Positions 44,735 to 56,100 of a stretch of DNA of 64,000 nt are shown here, piece after piece (position 1 is the stretch's first letter; each line of letters begins with the position of its first letter). The DNA comes from FEN-1219 sp963810755. Its GTDB lineage: Bacteria > Pseudomonadota > Gammaproteobacteria > Steroidobacterales > Rariloculaceae. The stretch covers positions 529,013 to 593,012 of the forward strand of contig CAWEOP010000006.1 of NCBI GenBank assembly GCA_963810755.1. The letters are read 5' to 3'. Position numbers and translations under genes: made by a program. Under the pieces are notes generated by a model. It did no database searches, was not told the DNA's origin, and saw only the letters and a list, made by a program, of their open reading frames with translations.

Positions 44735-45523
44735 CTACTCCGGCTTGCGAAACCGGAACGTGATGCGGTCCGTCTGATTCGCGACGTCGGGGTTGCCGAC
44801 CTCGAGCGCGAGCGCATCGGCCGGGCTGTAGTGGATCGTGGAGTAATCCTCGAACACGAAGCCCGCGGCTTGGATCTCCTTGATCATCTGCACCGGATCG
44901 ACGCGCCGGCCGTTCTCGCGGCTCCCCGGCTCCATGTGGCGGCGCGTATGGTCGAGCACGCCGTAAACGCCGCCGGGCTTGAGCGCGTCGAACACGGCCT
45001 TGTTCACGAGCGCGCGCATCTCGGGCCGGTAGTTGTGCAGATTGCGGAACGTGACGACGAGATCGGCGCCCGTCACCCCGAGCGACGTGTCGCGCGGAGC
45101 CGCGGCACCGTCTCGCGCGGGCCCGAACGTGAGGTCTCGGCCGGACTCGATGATCTCGATCGCGCCGAGCTGCGCATGCTGCGCTTTGAGCGCGCGCACG
45201 TCGTCGAGCGGCCCGAGCGCGACGTAGAGCTTGCCGCGATCCTTCACCACGGGCGCGATGATCTTCGTGAACCAGCCGCCGGCCGGCACGAGCTCGATCA
45301 CCGTCAAGTCCTCGCGCAGGCCGAAGAACGACAGCGTCTCGAGCGGCTTGCGATTGGTGTCGCGGGCGGTATCGGCCGCGGGGCGGATGTCGCTCGCGAT
45401 GGCGGCGCGGATACGGCGCGTGGCTTCAGCTTCGGAGCTAGCGCCGCTTTGCGCGGGCGCTTCGGGCGACCAGAGCCACAACAGGGAGCTGAGGACGCCG
45501 AGATGGACGGAACGGGCGTGCAT
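44735..45523 (-). CDS. Exported SAM-dependent methyltransferase-like protein
   Basis: A 262-residue intact protein. An N-terminal signal (LGVLSSLLWLWSPEAPAQ) precedes a class I methyltransferase-like domain of the COG4798 type: ETLSFFGLREDLTVIELVPA, GGWFTKIIAPVVKDRGKLYV, ADLVVTFRNLHNYRPEMRAL, LKPGGVYGVLDHTRRHMEPG and INAHYSPADALALEV-like TIHYSPADALALEVGN. These proteins are curious because SAM is not expected in the periplasm, so the export or the cofactor is open. The ATG at 45523 has GGGAGG upstream. Confidence 0.82.
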   Translation of the reverse strand: MHARSVHLGVLSSLLWLWSPEAPAQSGASSEAEATRRIRAAIASDIRPAADTARDTNRKPLETLSFFGLREDLTVIELVPAGGWFTKIIAPVVKDRGKLYVALGPLDDVRALKAQHAQLGAIEIIESGRDLTFGPARDGAAAPRDTSLGVTGADLVVTFRNLHNYRPEMRALVNKAVFDALKPGGVYGVLDHTRRHMEPGSRENGRRVDPVQMIKEIQAAGFVFEDYSTIHYSPADALALEVGNPDVANQTDRITFRFRKPE

Positions 45524-45613
45524 GAAAGAACCTCCCACGTTCTTGACGAGCGGTCACTCTAGCCGGAGGTCGTCCGGACCGCGTCTGAAGATTTGTTCGC
45601 GCGGGCGCGCGAT

Positions 45614-47454
45614 TCAGTCGCCGCGGATGCGCGCGAGCACTTCGGCAAACCGCGGCGTCGTCACGAGCGGGTCGTCGAGGAAGTTCATCTTGAGGTTCAT
45701 GAGGCTCAAGTAGCCCGCATCGGGTTCGTGGTTGCGGACCTTCACCGCCGCCGCCTCGAGCTGCTCGAGCGCGCGCTTCTCGTCGCCGATGGCGAGATAG
45801 GCGAGCGCCCACCCGCCGGTTCCGATGTCGCGGTCCTTGGCAGCCGCTTCGATGCGCGCGAACAACCGCTCGGCCTCGTCGCGGCGGCCGAGCCGTCGGT
45901 ACGCGTAGGCCATCTCCGGTAGAAACACGATCGGAGGGTTGTCGCCGAGCATTTCTTGCAGCCGCGCGAACTCGTTCGAGCGCGGCCGCGGTGTTGCCCG
46001 CAGCGACCGAGTTATACGCGAGGAGCGCGAGCGCCAGACTGAAGCGCGGAGCGATCTCGAGCGCGCGGCGCAGCGCACGATTCGACGCTTCGCGGTCGCC
46101 GGCAATGGCGTAGAGAACGCCCAGGTTCAGGTGCGGCACCAAGGAGTTGGGATCGATCTCCGCCGACCGCTCGGTCACGGGCAAGATGGCCGCGAGGTCC
46201 CCCTTCCAAGCGTGAACCCAGACCGCTGCAGACTGGTAGACGGGAAGCTCCTGCGCCGACGGCACGCGAATGACTGACCAACGCCAGCGTTGCATGTCGA
46301 CCGAGACGAGCGCGGCCCGCCCCAGAGGCTCCTCGGGATCGAGCGCGAGCGCGCGTTGCGCGCTCTCGCGGAGCCGCTGCTCGACGTCGGCACGATCCTC
46401 GCTTCGAACGGCGTTCGCGAGAGCGGTATTCGCCAACATCGACGCAGTACGCCCGAGCTTTTCTGCCGTACGCGGCGGCGAACGACGGATCGAGCTCGAT
46501 CGCGCGGTCGAGCAACGCCAGCAGTGCGTCGGGCGTCAGCGCCACCGTACGCGTTCGCAAATACAACGCGTACGCTTCGGGCGACGTCGTCAGCGGACGC
46601 TCGATTTCCCGCTGCTCTTCGAGCGAGAACTCGGCGCGCAATGCGTTCGCGATGTTCATCGCGATGTCGGCTTGAATCGTGAAGATGTCTTCGAACTTGC
46701 GCTGATACGCCTCGGACCAGAGCTGCGTGCCGGTTTTGGGATCGATGAGCTGCGCCGTGATGCGCACGCTGTCGCCGGCGTAGCGCACGCTGCCTTCCAT
46801 GACGGCCTGAACGTTGAGCTCGCGCGCGATGTCGGGAAGCGACGTCTTGCCGTCGGCGTAGCGCAGCACCGAGGTGCGCGCGATGACGCTGAGCGCATCG
46901 ATCTTCGCGAGCTGGTTCAGCACTTCCTCGTGAATGCCCTGCGCGAAGTAGGCGTCGTCGGCGTTCGGGCTCAAGTTCGCGAACGGCAACACGGCCACGG
47001 AGTTCGCGAGGACCTCGCGCGCGCCGTGCGTCGCGACGCCGGCGGCGGACGACGGAGCGGCCGTGGGCGCCGGCGCGGCGGCGGCCGGTGCGATGGTGAC
47101 GGCGTCCTTGCGCAGCACATAGGCGTCGACGACGACGAACACGAGCGCGACGGCCAGCGCGCCGATGATGAGGTAGTTGAGCCTTTGCGCAGTGACGCGC
47201 CTGATGCTCTGGCCGGCCGGAACTTCGTCCGTGCGTTTCAGACCCGCGGGCGTGAGCTCGTAGACCCACGAGAGCACGAGCGCGATCGGAAAGCCGATGA
47301 GGGCGGCCACTGCCACGAACGACATGACCCACTCGGGCATTTTGAGCGCAGGGGCGAACACGCTCATGACCTCCACGACCACCCAGGCGACGATCGCGTA
47401 AGCGATCGCGACGCGGCCGACATTGCGCCGTTTGAGCTCGTCGAGGACAGACAC
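45614..47454 (-). CDS. TolB-like/FlgO-domain and TPR membrane protein (frameshifted)
   Basis: A gene of about 613 codons; indels near 46450 and 45985. It begins at GTG 47454 (VSVLDELKRRNVGRVAIAYA, as in many such proteins) with a membrane segment AIVAWVVVEVMSVFAPALK and a second, WVMSFVAVAALIGFPIALVL. After another TM helix (IIGALAVALVFVVVDAYVL) the periplasmic part has the FlgO/TolB-like domain VAVLPFANLSPNADDAYFAQ, LSVIARTSVLRYADG and TQLWSEAYQRKFEDIFTIQA. TPR units complete it (AVALTPDALLALLDRAIELD-like, LNLGVLYAIAGDREASNRAL, GDEKRALEQLEAAA). The family is often joined to adenylate-cyclase or winged-helix domains; none is present here. Signalling or scaffold role inferred. Confidence 0.8.
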
Positions 47455-47789
47455 CGAAACACCCCCGTGTCGGCCAAGGCAACGCGCGCGTGGCCAGCCC
47501 CCAGGCCTCCGCCGCCAAGCACGAGGCAGCGTGCGCGCAGTGTCTCGGGTTTGCAACGAGCAGACGAGCGTGCGGCCGGCGCCGATGCGGGCCGGGGCGT
47601 GCCAATCCGTGCCGATGCGTGCCGATGCGTGCCGATGCGTTGGACAACGGTGGCTCGCGTGCACTGGTCCGCCGCCAGACCGTTAGGTTACTTGTCGTTC
47701 TACCGCGATTTGTTAATCGGCTTTACAAATGCTGCGGGACCCTGTGTGCGTGCGCGGCTCGCGGCGTCTGGACGACGCGCGCGCGCCGG
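47455..47789. other. 335-bp intergenic region
   Basis: Lies between the outer-membrane protein gene (stop at 47790) and the start of the TolB-like gene (47454), both on the minus strand. It contains the 10-bp tandem array at 47581-47640 and a relatively AT-rich stretch at about 47690-47735 that may be the promoter region of the TolB-like gene. No coding gene is supported; the open frames here have arginine-rich shadow composition. Confidence 0.6.
47581..47640. repeat. Six tandem 10-bp units upstream of the TolB-like gene
   Basis: Three identical GCCGATGCGT units (47611-47640) are preceded by three degenerate ones (GCCGATGCGG, GCCGGGGCGT, GCCAATCCGT at 47581-47610). The 10-bp period is close to one DNA helix turn, so the same face is presented each time. 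The array is 127-187 bp upstream of the GTG at 47454. Confidence 0.8.
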
Positions 47790-50700
47790 TTACATCGCGC
47801 CGGTGAGGCTCAAGAACGTGCCGCGATGATCGAAGCTTAGGTCCGTGAGGTCGTCGGAGAAGTCGGTGAAGTTGTAGCCGACACCGATCTTGAAATGCGG
47901 GTTCAAGTAGCGCGATACGACGACGAGCGCGCCGCTGCGCTTGTCGGAAAGGTCCGGCATCTCGAGCACGCGCGCCTCGACGAGCCCTTCCCAGTTCTTT
48001 ATGAAGCGGAAGTCGGTGCGAATGATGAAGAGGTCGGCCGTGTTGTCGAAGAACTCGGGGTTGTCGCGGCTCAAGCTCAGCTCGCCGCGGCGGTGCGCGT
48101 ACTTGCCGCCGATCGACCAAGCCGGCGTGAGATCGTAAGTCATGTCGACCGCGCCGACGTAGCTCTTCTGGACGAACTCGGCCGCGATGCTCCGCTGCGT
48201 GAGCTGCTCCGTCGTCGGCACGTTGTAGAAGTACGTGTACTTCATCAGCGTGTTCAACCGGTCGTTGCGCACGGGGCGGAACGCGTAGCCGAGCACGGCC
48301 TCGGTGTAGCCGCCGTCGTAAAACATGCCGAGCGAGCTCACGCTCTCGGCATGGTTGAGCTTGCCGAGGAGGCGCGCCGCGTCGGAGAGCTGCCACTTGA
48401 AGTTGTTCCGCAAGAGCCACGTCTCGCGCGTGTTGAACGTGAGATCGGGCTGCTCGGTCTCGTCGGTGCGATACTCGACGCCGCTCGAGAGCTGCAGCGC
48501 GCTGAACCCGTAGCCGACGCGGAAGCCGGCGGCCTGGCGCTGCGTCTCCGCTCCCGTCACCGCGTTGCGCAGCGTGCCGAAGTCGGTGCTCGCTCCGAGA
48601 TTGAGCCGCTCCGTGGGCGCCAAGCTGATGCCCGTCGAGTGCGTGAGACCCGACGAGAAGGCGGCGCTGCTCTGATAGCGCTCTTCGAGATACACGCTCG
48701 TGCTGTCGGACAGCCGCGTCTTGACGCCGGCGACGGTGTTGCCTTCGCTGCCGCGCGTGCCGAGGAAACCGTTGTCGGTACGCTCGTTCTCGAGCGCGTA
48801 GTTCAAGTACAACGTCGTGCGGTCGTTGTGCAGATAATTCGTGCGGACCTTGCCGCCGGCGCCCAAGTCGCCGTTCGAGACCTCGGCGTCGATCTTCACG
48901 CGCTCCGCGATTCGGTACGAGCCGCCCGTGCCGACGCGACCGTTCTCCTCGCGATCGCCGTCGATCGACACCGTGTCTTGCACGAAGCCGTACGTGCTCC
49001 AGCGGCGCTTGGAGTCGTAGCCGACTTGAACGACGGCGTCGGTGCGCGCGCCCTGCTCCTGCGTCAGCGGCACGATGGGGGAGTCGTCGCGGCGCTCGTC
49101 CATGCGCACGCCCGTGGCCACGCCCCAGTGGTCCGTGAGCTCGTAGGCGACGTTGAGCTCGTTCGCGCTGGCCGTGAGCCCGAGGTCCGCGCCGCGGTGG
49201 TCCGATTTTGCGCGGAGCGATAGGCGCTCGGTCATGGGCATCTGGAACGTGCCGCCGTAGTTCTCGGTGTCCGTCAGCGTCTGGAGGCCCGGCGCGGCGT
49301 AGCCGCCGTCCAAGCTCTGCGAGTAGAGCGTGACCCGGCCGCGCGAGCGGTCGAAGAAGTCGTCGAGCCCGAGGCTCACGTCGGCGCGATAACCGCCGGC
49401 CTCGGCGCCGGCGAACGACGCATCGTCGTACCCCGAGAAGCCGAAGCCGCCGTCGCCGGATTGCACGACGTTGCCGATGAGCCCTTCGGTCTGTGCGCCC
49501 TGCAGCTTGAACCACGAATCGGAGCTGATGCGCACCGTCACGTCCTCGGCCTCGAGGCCGCTATCGACGTCGCCCTCGTCGTTCGAGTTCGCCGTGAGGC
49601 CGACCTTCACGCGCTCGCCGAACCAGTAGTGGCCTTGCGCGCCGGTCGACAACGCGTCGATCTCGTCGAAGCCCGGCGTGTACTCGTAGCGCACGACGAG
49701 GTACGCCTCGTCGCCTTGAATCGCGCCGTCGCGCACGAGCAGGTCGTCCTCGCGCGTCGCGTTGAGCGGCTCGGTGAGCAGCAGGCGGCCCTGCAGGTAA
49801 TCGATGTCGTAGTCGATACCCGGCGTGAGGCTGAGCGTGGCCGTGACGAGCCCGGACGCGCGATCGCGGTACTCGATGCGCACACGCTCGGAGCCGGCGA
49901 GGAGGTCCTGACGCTGCAGGAAGTACAGCGAGCCGCCCGTGCCGCGAAACTCCTCGCGGCTCGCGATCGTGCCCGGCTCGGCCGTGAAGCCGTCGACGCG
50001 CAAAGCGCCGCTCGCCGAAGCTCGTCGCGCGCTCAGACTCGTAATGCAGCTTCGCGCCGTAGAGCCCGCGGTCGACTTGCGCGAGCTCGTTGTTCATGTA
50101 GTCGACCTGGAAGTTGCCCCACTCGCCGTAGCTCTCGTCGCGCCCGACCTTCGCGTAGAACTTGCCGAGCGTCGGCGCCATCTCCTCGACCGTGCCGTCG
50201 TCGCCGAACGTCGGGAAGTGGTAATCGGGATCGATGCGGCGGAACAGCGAGTCCGGCGACTTATCGAGGAAGTTGCTGAAGAAATCCTCGAGCGGCCCGT
50301 CGCGCGTGTCGGCGCTCGCGGTCAATCGCCAGCGGTCGTTGAACTTGCCGTTCACGAAGAACGCGAGCTGCGCGTCGGCCGAGGAGTCGAAGTCGTTCGG
50401 GCTGTTCTCGCCTTGCAGCAGCTCGATCGGGCCGTTCGAGTCGTTGCTCGTCAGGGTCAGATCGGCCATGCCGACGTAGAACCAGTCCTTGTCCTCGAGC
50501 TCGATGTCGCGCAGATACAGCTCGCCGTTGCCTTCCTCGTCGAGCACGGCCACCTCGACGGTGTGCACGCCCGACGGCAGGATCTCCTGCGCGACGAAGC
50601 TGCCGTCGTCGGCGACGGGCACCGCGCGGCCCGCCACGTAGACGGTGTGACCCAGCGGGATCGCGCTGCCGCGCACGGTCACGGAGCCGCTCGCGAGCGG

Positions 50701-53157
50701 AATGTTGCGCAGCCCGAGCTCGTTCTCGCCATACGCGACGCGCAGCGCGCGATCCTGCATCGCGGGCTCGACCGTCGCCGCCGCCTCAGCCGCAGCCGCA
50801 GCCGCATCCGCCTCCGCCGCGGCCGCATCTGCCTCCGCCGCCGTCGCCGTCGCCTCCGCATTCGCATCCGCGGCGACAGGCTCGGGTAGCTCCACGTACG
50901 GCGCGCCGGCCGTCGTGATCTCCGTTAGCAAGGACGCGTCGTCCTGCTCGACCGGCGTGTCGGCGGGCGGCTGGTCGGCGGACGGCGGCTCGGCGGGCAG
51001 CTCGGTGGGCGCCGCTCGGCGGGCGGTTGCTCGGCCACGGCACCGATCTCGCGATAGGCGATCCACAGCGGCCGCGGCACCGTCTCGTCGAACGTGCCGC
51101 CGCTGCCGTACGCGCGCAGCACGTACCTGAGCTCGCGCGCCGGCGTCGCGAGAGTCTCAGGCTCGGGCAGCCACTCGCCGGAGCCGTCGGGACCGAACAC
51201 GACGACCGCGAGCGGCTCGGCCTCGAGCGACTGCTCGGGCGCGAAGATGCGCACCTCGGCGCGCTCGATGAAGTGCGAGTAGTTCGCATACATCGTGAAA
51301 CGCACGGCTTCCGCATCCCAGCCGTCGCCGCTGCGGTAGAACGCGACCGTCGGAGGGTCGGCCGCGACCGCGAGCCGCCGATCGGCCTCGAGGCTGTCGA
51401 AGCCGAACTGGATGTCGGCCTGCTGCAGCGCGACGTCGGTGCAGCGCTGAATGTCCGCCGAGCTTCGGCCCGGATCGTCGAGCGGCTCGCCGTCGACGGT
51501 GATGCGCATCAGGTTCAGGCCGAACGCGTTCTTCGGCGCAAGCTCGCGCTTGAGCGGCGTGATCTCGACGCCGTCGTAGTCGTCGAGCTCCGCGATCTCG
51601 TCGTAGACGATTTGCACGACGACGTGCGACGTCTCGCCTTGGATGAAGCCCGCGTTGACGACGTCGTCGGACTGCACGTAACCGCGGCCCTCGAACTCGA
51701 CTTGCTGCGGCGCGAGCTGCATTTCGGCCGCAACCGCTTCCATCGCGCGCCGCGCGCGCGCGGCCGAGAGGCCGATGTCGTCGCCGTAGACCAGCGTCGT
51801 GCGCCGCTCGAGGCGCTCGTTGCGCGTATAGCCGACGAAGCGCACGCGCGCGTTGGTCTTGTCGGCGACCTCGGCGAGCCCGCGGCGCAGCTGCTCCGTG
51901 AGTCCGGCCGGCACGTTCGGCGAGCCGTTCGCGATGGCGATCTCCGGCAGAGCACCCGACGGCGGATCGTAGACGCGCGTGACGAGCTCGGTGCCCGGCG
52001 CCGGGCAGAGCTGCGGCTCGTCGGGCAGATCCTGCAGCGGGTCGTCGTACCAGAACTCGACTTCCACGCGCCGATTGAGCGCCCGGCCCTGCGCCGTCGC
52101 ATTCGAGCCGAGCGGCCGCGCCGTGCCGCGGCCGTCGCTCTCGACGGCCGACGTCGCGAGGCGGAGCTCTTCCTGCACCGCCAGCGCGACGCGGCGTGCC
52201 TGCGCGCGCGAGAGCCCCACGTGATCGCCGTAGATGCGCTCGTTGCGTTCCGGCAGCGGCGCGTCGTCCGTGTAGCCGACGAACTTCACGAGCACGTTGT
52301 GCCGGTCGCTCAAGTTGGCGACGGCTTCGCGGATCTGCTCGACGTAAGCCGGAGTGACCTCGACGGCCTCGGCGCCGAAACGCAGCGGTGCGACGACGTT
52401 CTGCACGCGCGTGCGCCGCTCGTTGCCGTCGACGTAGCGCAGCCGGCAGACCTCTTCGATCCTGCAGACCTTGACGCGCCGGAACTCCTCTTCGACGAGC
52501 ACCTCGTCGACCGCCGTGCCTTGCTTGACCTCGTCGTACCAGACCTCGACCTCGACGCGCCGGTTCTGCGCGCGGCCCGCCTCGGTCTCGTTCGAGGCGA
52601 CGGGTTGCTGATCGCCCGCCCATTCATACGAGATGGCTTCGGCGCGGCAGCCCGAGCGTCGCCTTCAAGAGCTCGGCGACCTCGCCGGCGCGCTCGCGCG
52701 ACAAGCCTTCGTTGTCGCCGAACACCGCCGCCAGCGCCGGCGACAGCGGCTGCGTGTCGGCATGGCCGACGAGGTGCAGCCGCACGTTGCGCCGGTCGCG
52801 CATCGTGTCGAGGATGCGGCGCAGCTCGAGCACGGTCGCGTCCGGGATCTTGGCGACGCCGACTTCGAAGCGGATCGGCGGCACGAGGTTCGTGAGCTTG
52901 ACCGTCTCGGGCTTCTCGGCCGCGACCTCTTGCGCCTCGAATCGATCGCCGGCTTGCGTGTTGACGACGGTCGGATCGTGCACCCACTGCGAGGGTTTGA
53001 TCTCGCCGGGCAGTTGACGCTCGACGGCCTCGCCGCGCGCGGGCTCGCGAAACAACTGCGCCTCGGCGGCGCACGCTGCGCTGAGCGCGAGCGCGAGCAG
53101 CGCGCGCGCGACTCGTCGCTGTAGCGGCGTCAACCCTTTCGGCGTCGACGATTTCAT
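47790..53157 (-). CDS. Giant OmpA-repeat / outer-membrane beta-barrel protein (frameshifted)
   Basis: A gene of about 1,789 codons; indels near 52640, 51015 and 50010. The signal peptide is RVARALLALALSAACAAEAQ. Three OmpA-like peptidoglycan-binding domains follow: VRLHLVGHADTQPLSPALAA with GDNEGLSRERAGEVAELL; VLVKFVGYTDDAPLPERNER with GLSRAQARRVALAVQEEL and LNRRVEVEFWYDD; VRFVGYTRNERLERRTTLVY with GLSAARARRAMEAV. Next come an acidic Ala/Glu linker (about 50755-50880) and a conserved segment LGKFYAKVGRDESYGEWGNF, NNELAQVDRGLYGAKLHYES. The rest is a large barrel with alternating strands (TTLYLNYALENERTDNG, FKIGVGYNFTDFSDDLTDLS). The ATG overlaps the DUF11 stop (ATGA). It is likely the outer-membrane and peptidoglycan anchor, or secretion partner, for the DUF11 protein. 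Confidence 0.8.
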
Positions 53158-56100
53158 TGGCGATCCCCCTTGCGCCGCTCGCGTGCGTCGACCGGCGCGC
53201 CGCGGCGCCAGAACACTTCGGGCTCGACCGCAAGCTCGTAGCTCGGATCGCCCTCCGCGCCTTGCCACGACTCTTCGATCTGCCGGCGCAGCGCCTTCAC
53301 GCGCGCGTCGACGAGCTGCGGATCCTCGAGATCGGCGAGATACGACAGGCGCAGCACGGCCGGCGAGGCGCGCAGCTCCGTCAGGAGCAGATCGAGCCGC
53401 GGCCGCCACAGCGGGCGAATCTCCGTCGCTGCCGGGCTCGAACACGGCGTCGGCGAGATCGAGGCCGATGACGCGGTGGATCGAGGCGCCGAAGTTGAAC
53501 TCGAGCGCCTTACCGCGCGTCGCGCGCTGCACTTGCAGGTTCTGCGTCGACGCCCGGTAGCCGCTCGGCAGCGTGCGATCGTCGAGCTTCAGCACGAAGT
53601 TGCTGCCGCGGTCTTCGCGCGGCGTGAGCGCGCACGTGATGTGGAAGCGGCCGAATTGGTCCGTCGTCGCGAGCAACCCGCGCGCGGTCGCGACCCGGAC
53701 TTGGGGAATGCCGCGCTCGCCTTCGTCCTGGAGGCCGTTGCGGTTCGCGTCGTCGAAGACCTTGCCGATGACGTCCGTGCAGTCGAGGGCCGGGTCCGGA
53801 ACGATGCGCACGGTCGCGGACGCTTCGCCCGACAACGTGCGGCCGGTGAGCGCGCTCATCGCCTGCGCGCGGTTGACGAACTCGCCTTCGCTGACGCCGG
53901 AGCCGACGGCCAGCAGCAGCATCAGCGTGTGGCGCCGGTCGGGCGTCACGTCGAGGCCCGTCCACGCGAGCTCGCGGCCCGCGACGACGGGCTCGCGCGG
54001 CTCGCCGTCGAGGCGCGCCGAGCCTTCGACGTAGCGGAAGCCCGCCGGGAAGCGATCGACGACGGTGACGTTGCTGAGGTTCACGGCGACGCCGTTCGCG
54101 ACCGTGATCACGTACGGCACGAGCTGGCCGCGCGCGACGTTCACCATCGGCGTCGTCTTCGTGATGATGACGGACTCGTCGAGGTCGAGATCGAGCGGAA
54201 TGTGGTTGTTGAAGATCTGGCTCGAGCCCGGCACGAGGCTCGAGTCGAACGTCAAATGCAGGTAGTAGCTCGTGCCGCTCGTGCGCGCCGCGACGGACGC
54301 CGGCGGCTGGATCTCCGAGGGCGCCGCCTCGCAGTGCTGCGCCGTCGCCGGCACGGCGTCGTCGATCGAGGCCGGACACGACGGCACGACGAACGCGGCC
54401 GTTCCCGCGGCCGACTGCGGCGGAATGATGTCGGACACACCCGGCAGGTACGCCGCGGACGGCGGCGTCGCCTGCAGCAGGAAGCTCCCGCCGCTCGGGC
54501 AGGCCGGATCGGCGAAGCTCAGATCGAACTTGTAGTAGCCGTCCGCGAGCGTGACCTGCCCCTGCTGGTTCTCGTCGTAGAAGCAGTCCGACGGCAGCGC
54601 CGCGCCGCTCTCCGCGGCGAGCGTCACGGTGGCCCCCGCGATCGGTGCCCGCGACACGGCGTCGTAGACGATGCCGTTCGGGTCGATCGGCAGATTCAAG
54701 TTCTGCAGATTGCTGCCCGACAGCACGACGATGTCGGTGATCCGCTGCAGATCGTTCGTGAAGTCGGAATGCGCGCGGCCGAGCATCGCCGTCGTCTCAG
54801 TCGGCGCCGGGTCGACGGAACTTGAGCTCGTAGACGTCGGTCGTCGCATAGTTCGGCTCGACGCCGCTCAAGCGGTAGACGCCTTCGGGCGACGTGCGCG
54901 CGGTGTAGGCGAGCGAGTCGTTGAGATACAGCTCGACCGTCCAGCCCTCGAGCGCGATCTCGTTCGCGTCGAACACGCGATCGAAGTCCGCGTCGTGCCA
55001 GACGCGCCCGTTGACGAACCCGGTGCCCGGGATACCGCCGACGTCGATCGAGACGCTCGCGCTCGCTTGTTGGGCGGGGTTGTTCCAGTAGACGGTGCCG
55101 GTGTTCGTGACGCGCGTGCCTACGGCCAAGTTCGCGTCGAGCACGGCGCGGAAGCGCAGCAGGATCGTGCGGCCCGGCTGCAGGGCGCCGTAGGTCGTCG
55201 AGTAGTCGGCGGTCAGCAGCGAGCCCGCCACGGTGATCCCGGTCGTCGAGCCGTTCAGCGACCACGACTGATCCACGAACGTGAGATACCCGGGCATCGG
55301 CACCGCGATGTCGTCGCGGATCACGACGGCGTACGCCGGCAGGGTACCGATGTTCGTCACCTGCACGACGTACTCGAGCGTCGCACCCGCGAGCGCGGGC
55401 CCGCCGCCGACGACAGCAACGTTCTTCGTGATCTTGAGCGTCTGCAAGTTGCCGACGACGACGACGGTCGGCTCGGGCCCGGTCGCGGGGTTGCCGTCGC
55501 CGTCGGTGAAGAGATTCGGCAGCTCCGCCGTGTCGACGAGCGGCCTGGTTCACGATCACCGTGCCGGGCAGCACGCCGTCGTTCACGCGCAGATCGAATT
55601 GCACGACGGCGTTCTGGCCCGGCGACAGCGTGCCTGCGCCGGCGCCGGGGAGCGGCGGCGTCAAGTTCGACGAGCTCACGTCGACGCCCGCGACGAGCGG
55701 CGACACGCCGCCGTCGGGCCGGCCCACGGGCTGGCCGTTCAGCGTCATCGAGTCGGCGACGTAGGTCGTGTTCGCGGGCACCGCGTCGCGCAGCACGGCC
55801 TGCGTGATCGGCAGCGCGCCGTTGTTGTAGATCCTGATCGTGTAGCGCAGCACGTCGCCCGCATCGACGATACCCGGCGACGAGGCGTCGACTTGCAGCG
55901 CCGCCGCCTTGTCGGCATAGAGGCGCGGCACGACGCCGACGGTGTGCGCGTCCTCGTGGTCGACGGTGCCGACGGTGCCGTCGGTCAGCGTGCGCGTGTA
56001 GCCGAGGCGCGTCGGGTTCGAGCTCGGGCCGTTGTACCACTGCGTCGCGCCGGCCACGTTCGTGAGCGCGCCGCCGTACTGAAACGGCGAATCGAGCTGC

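Noticed and set aside
47581..47640. CRISPR array
   Set aside because: The 10-bp units are directly tandem with no spacers, and no cas gene is in the window.
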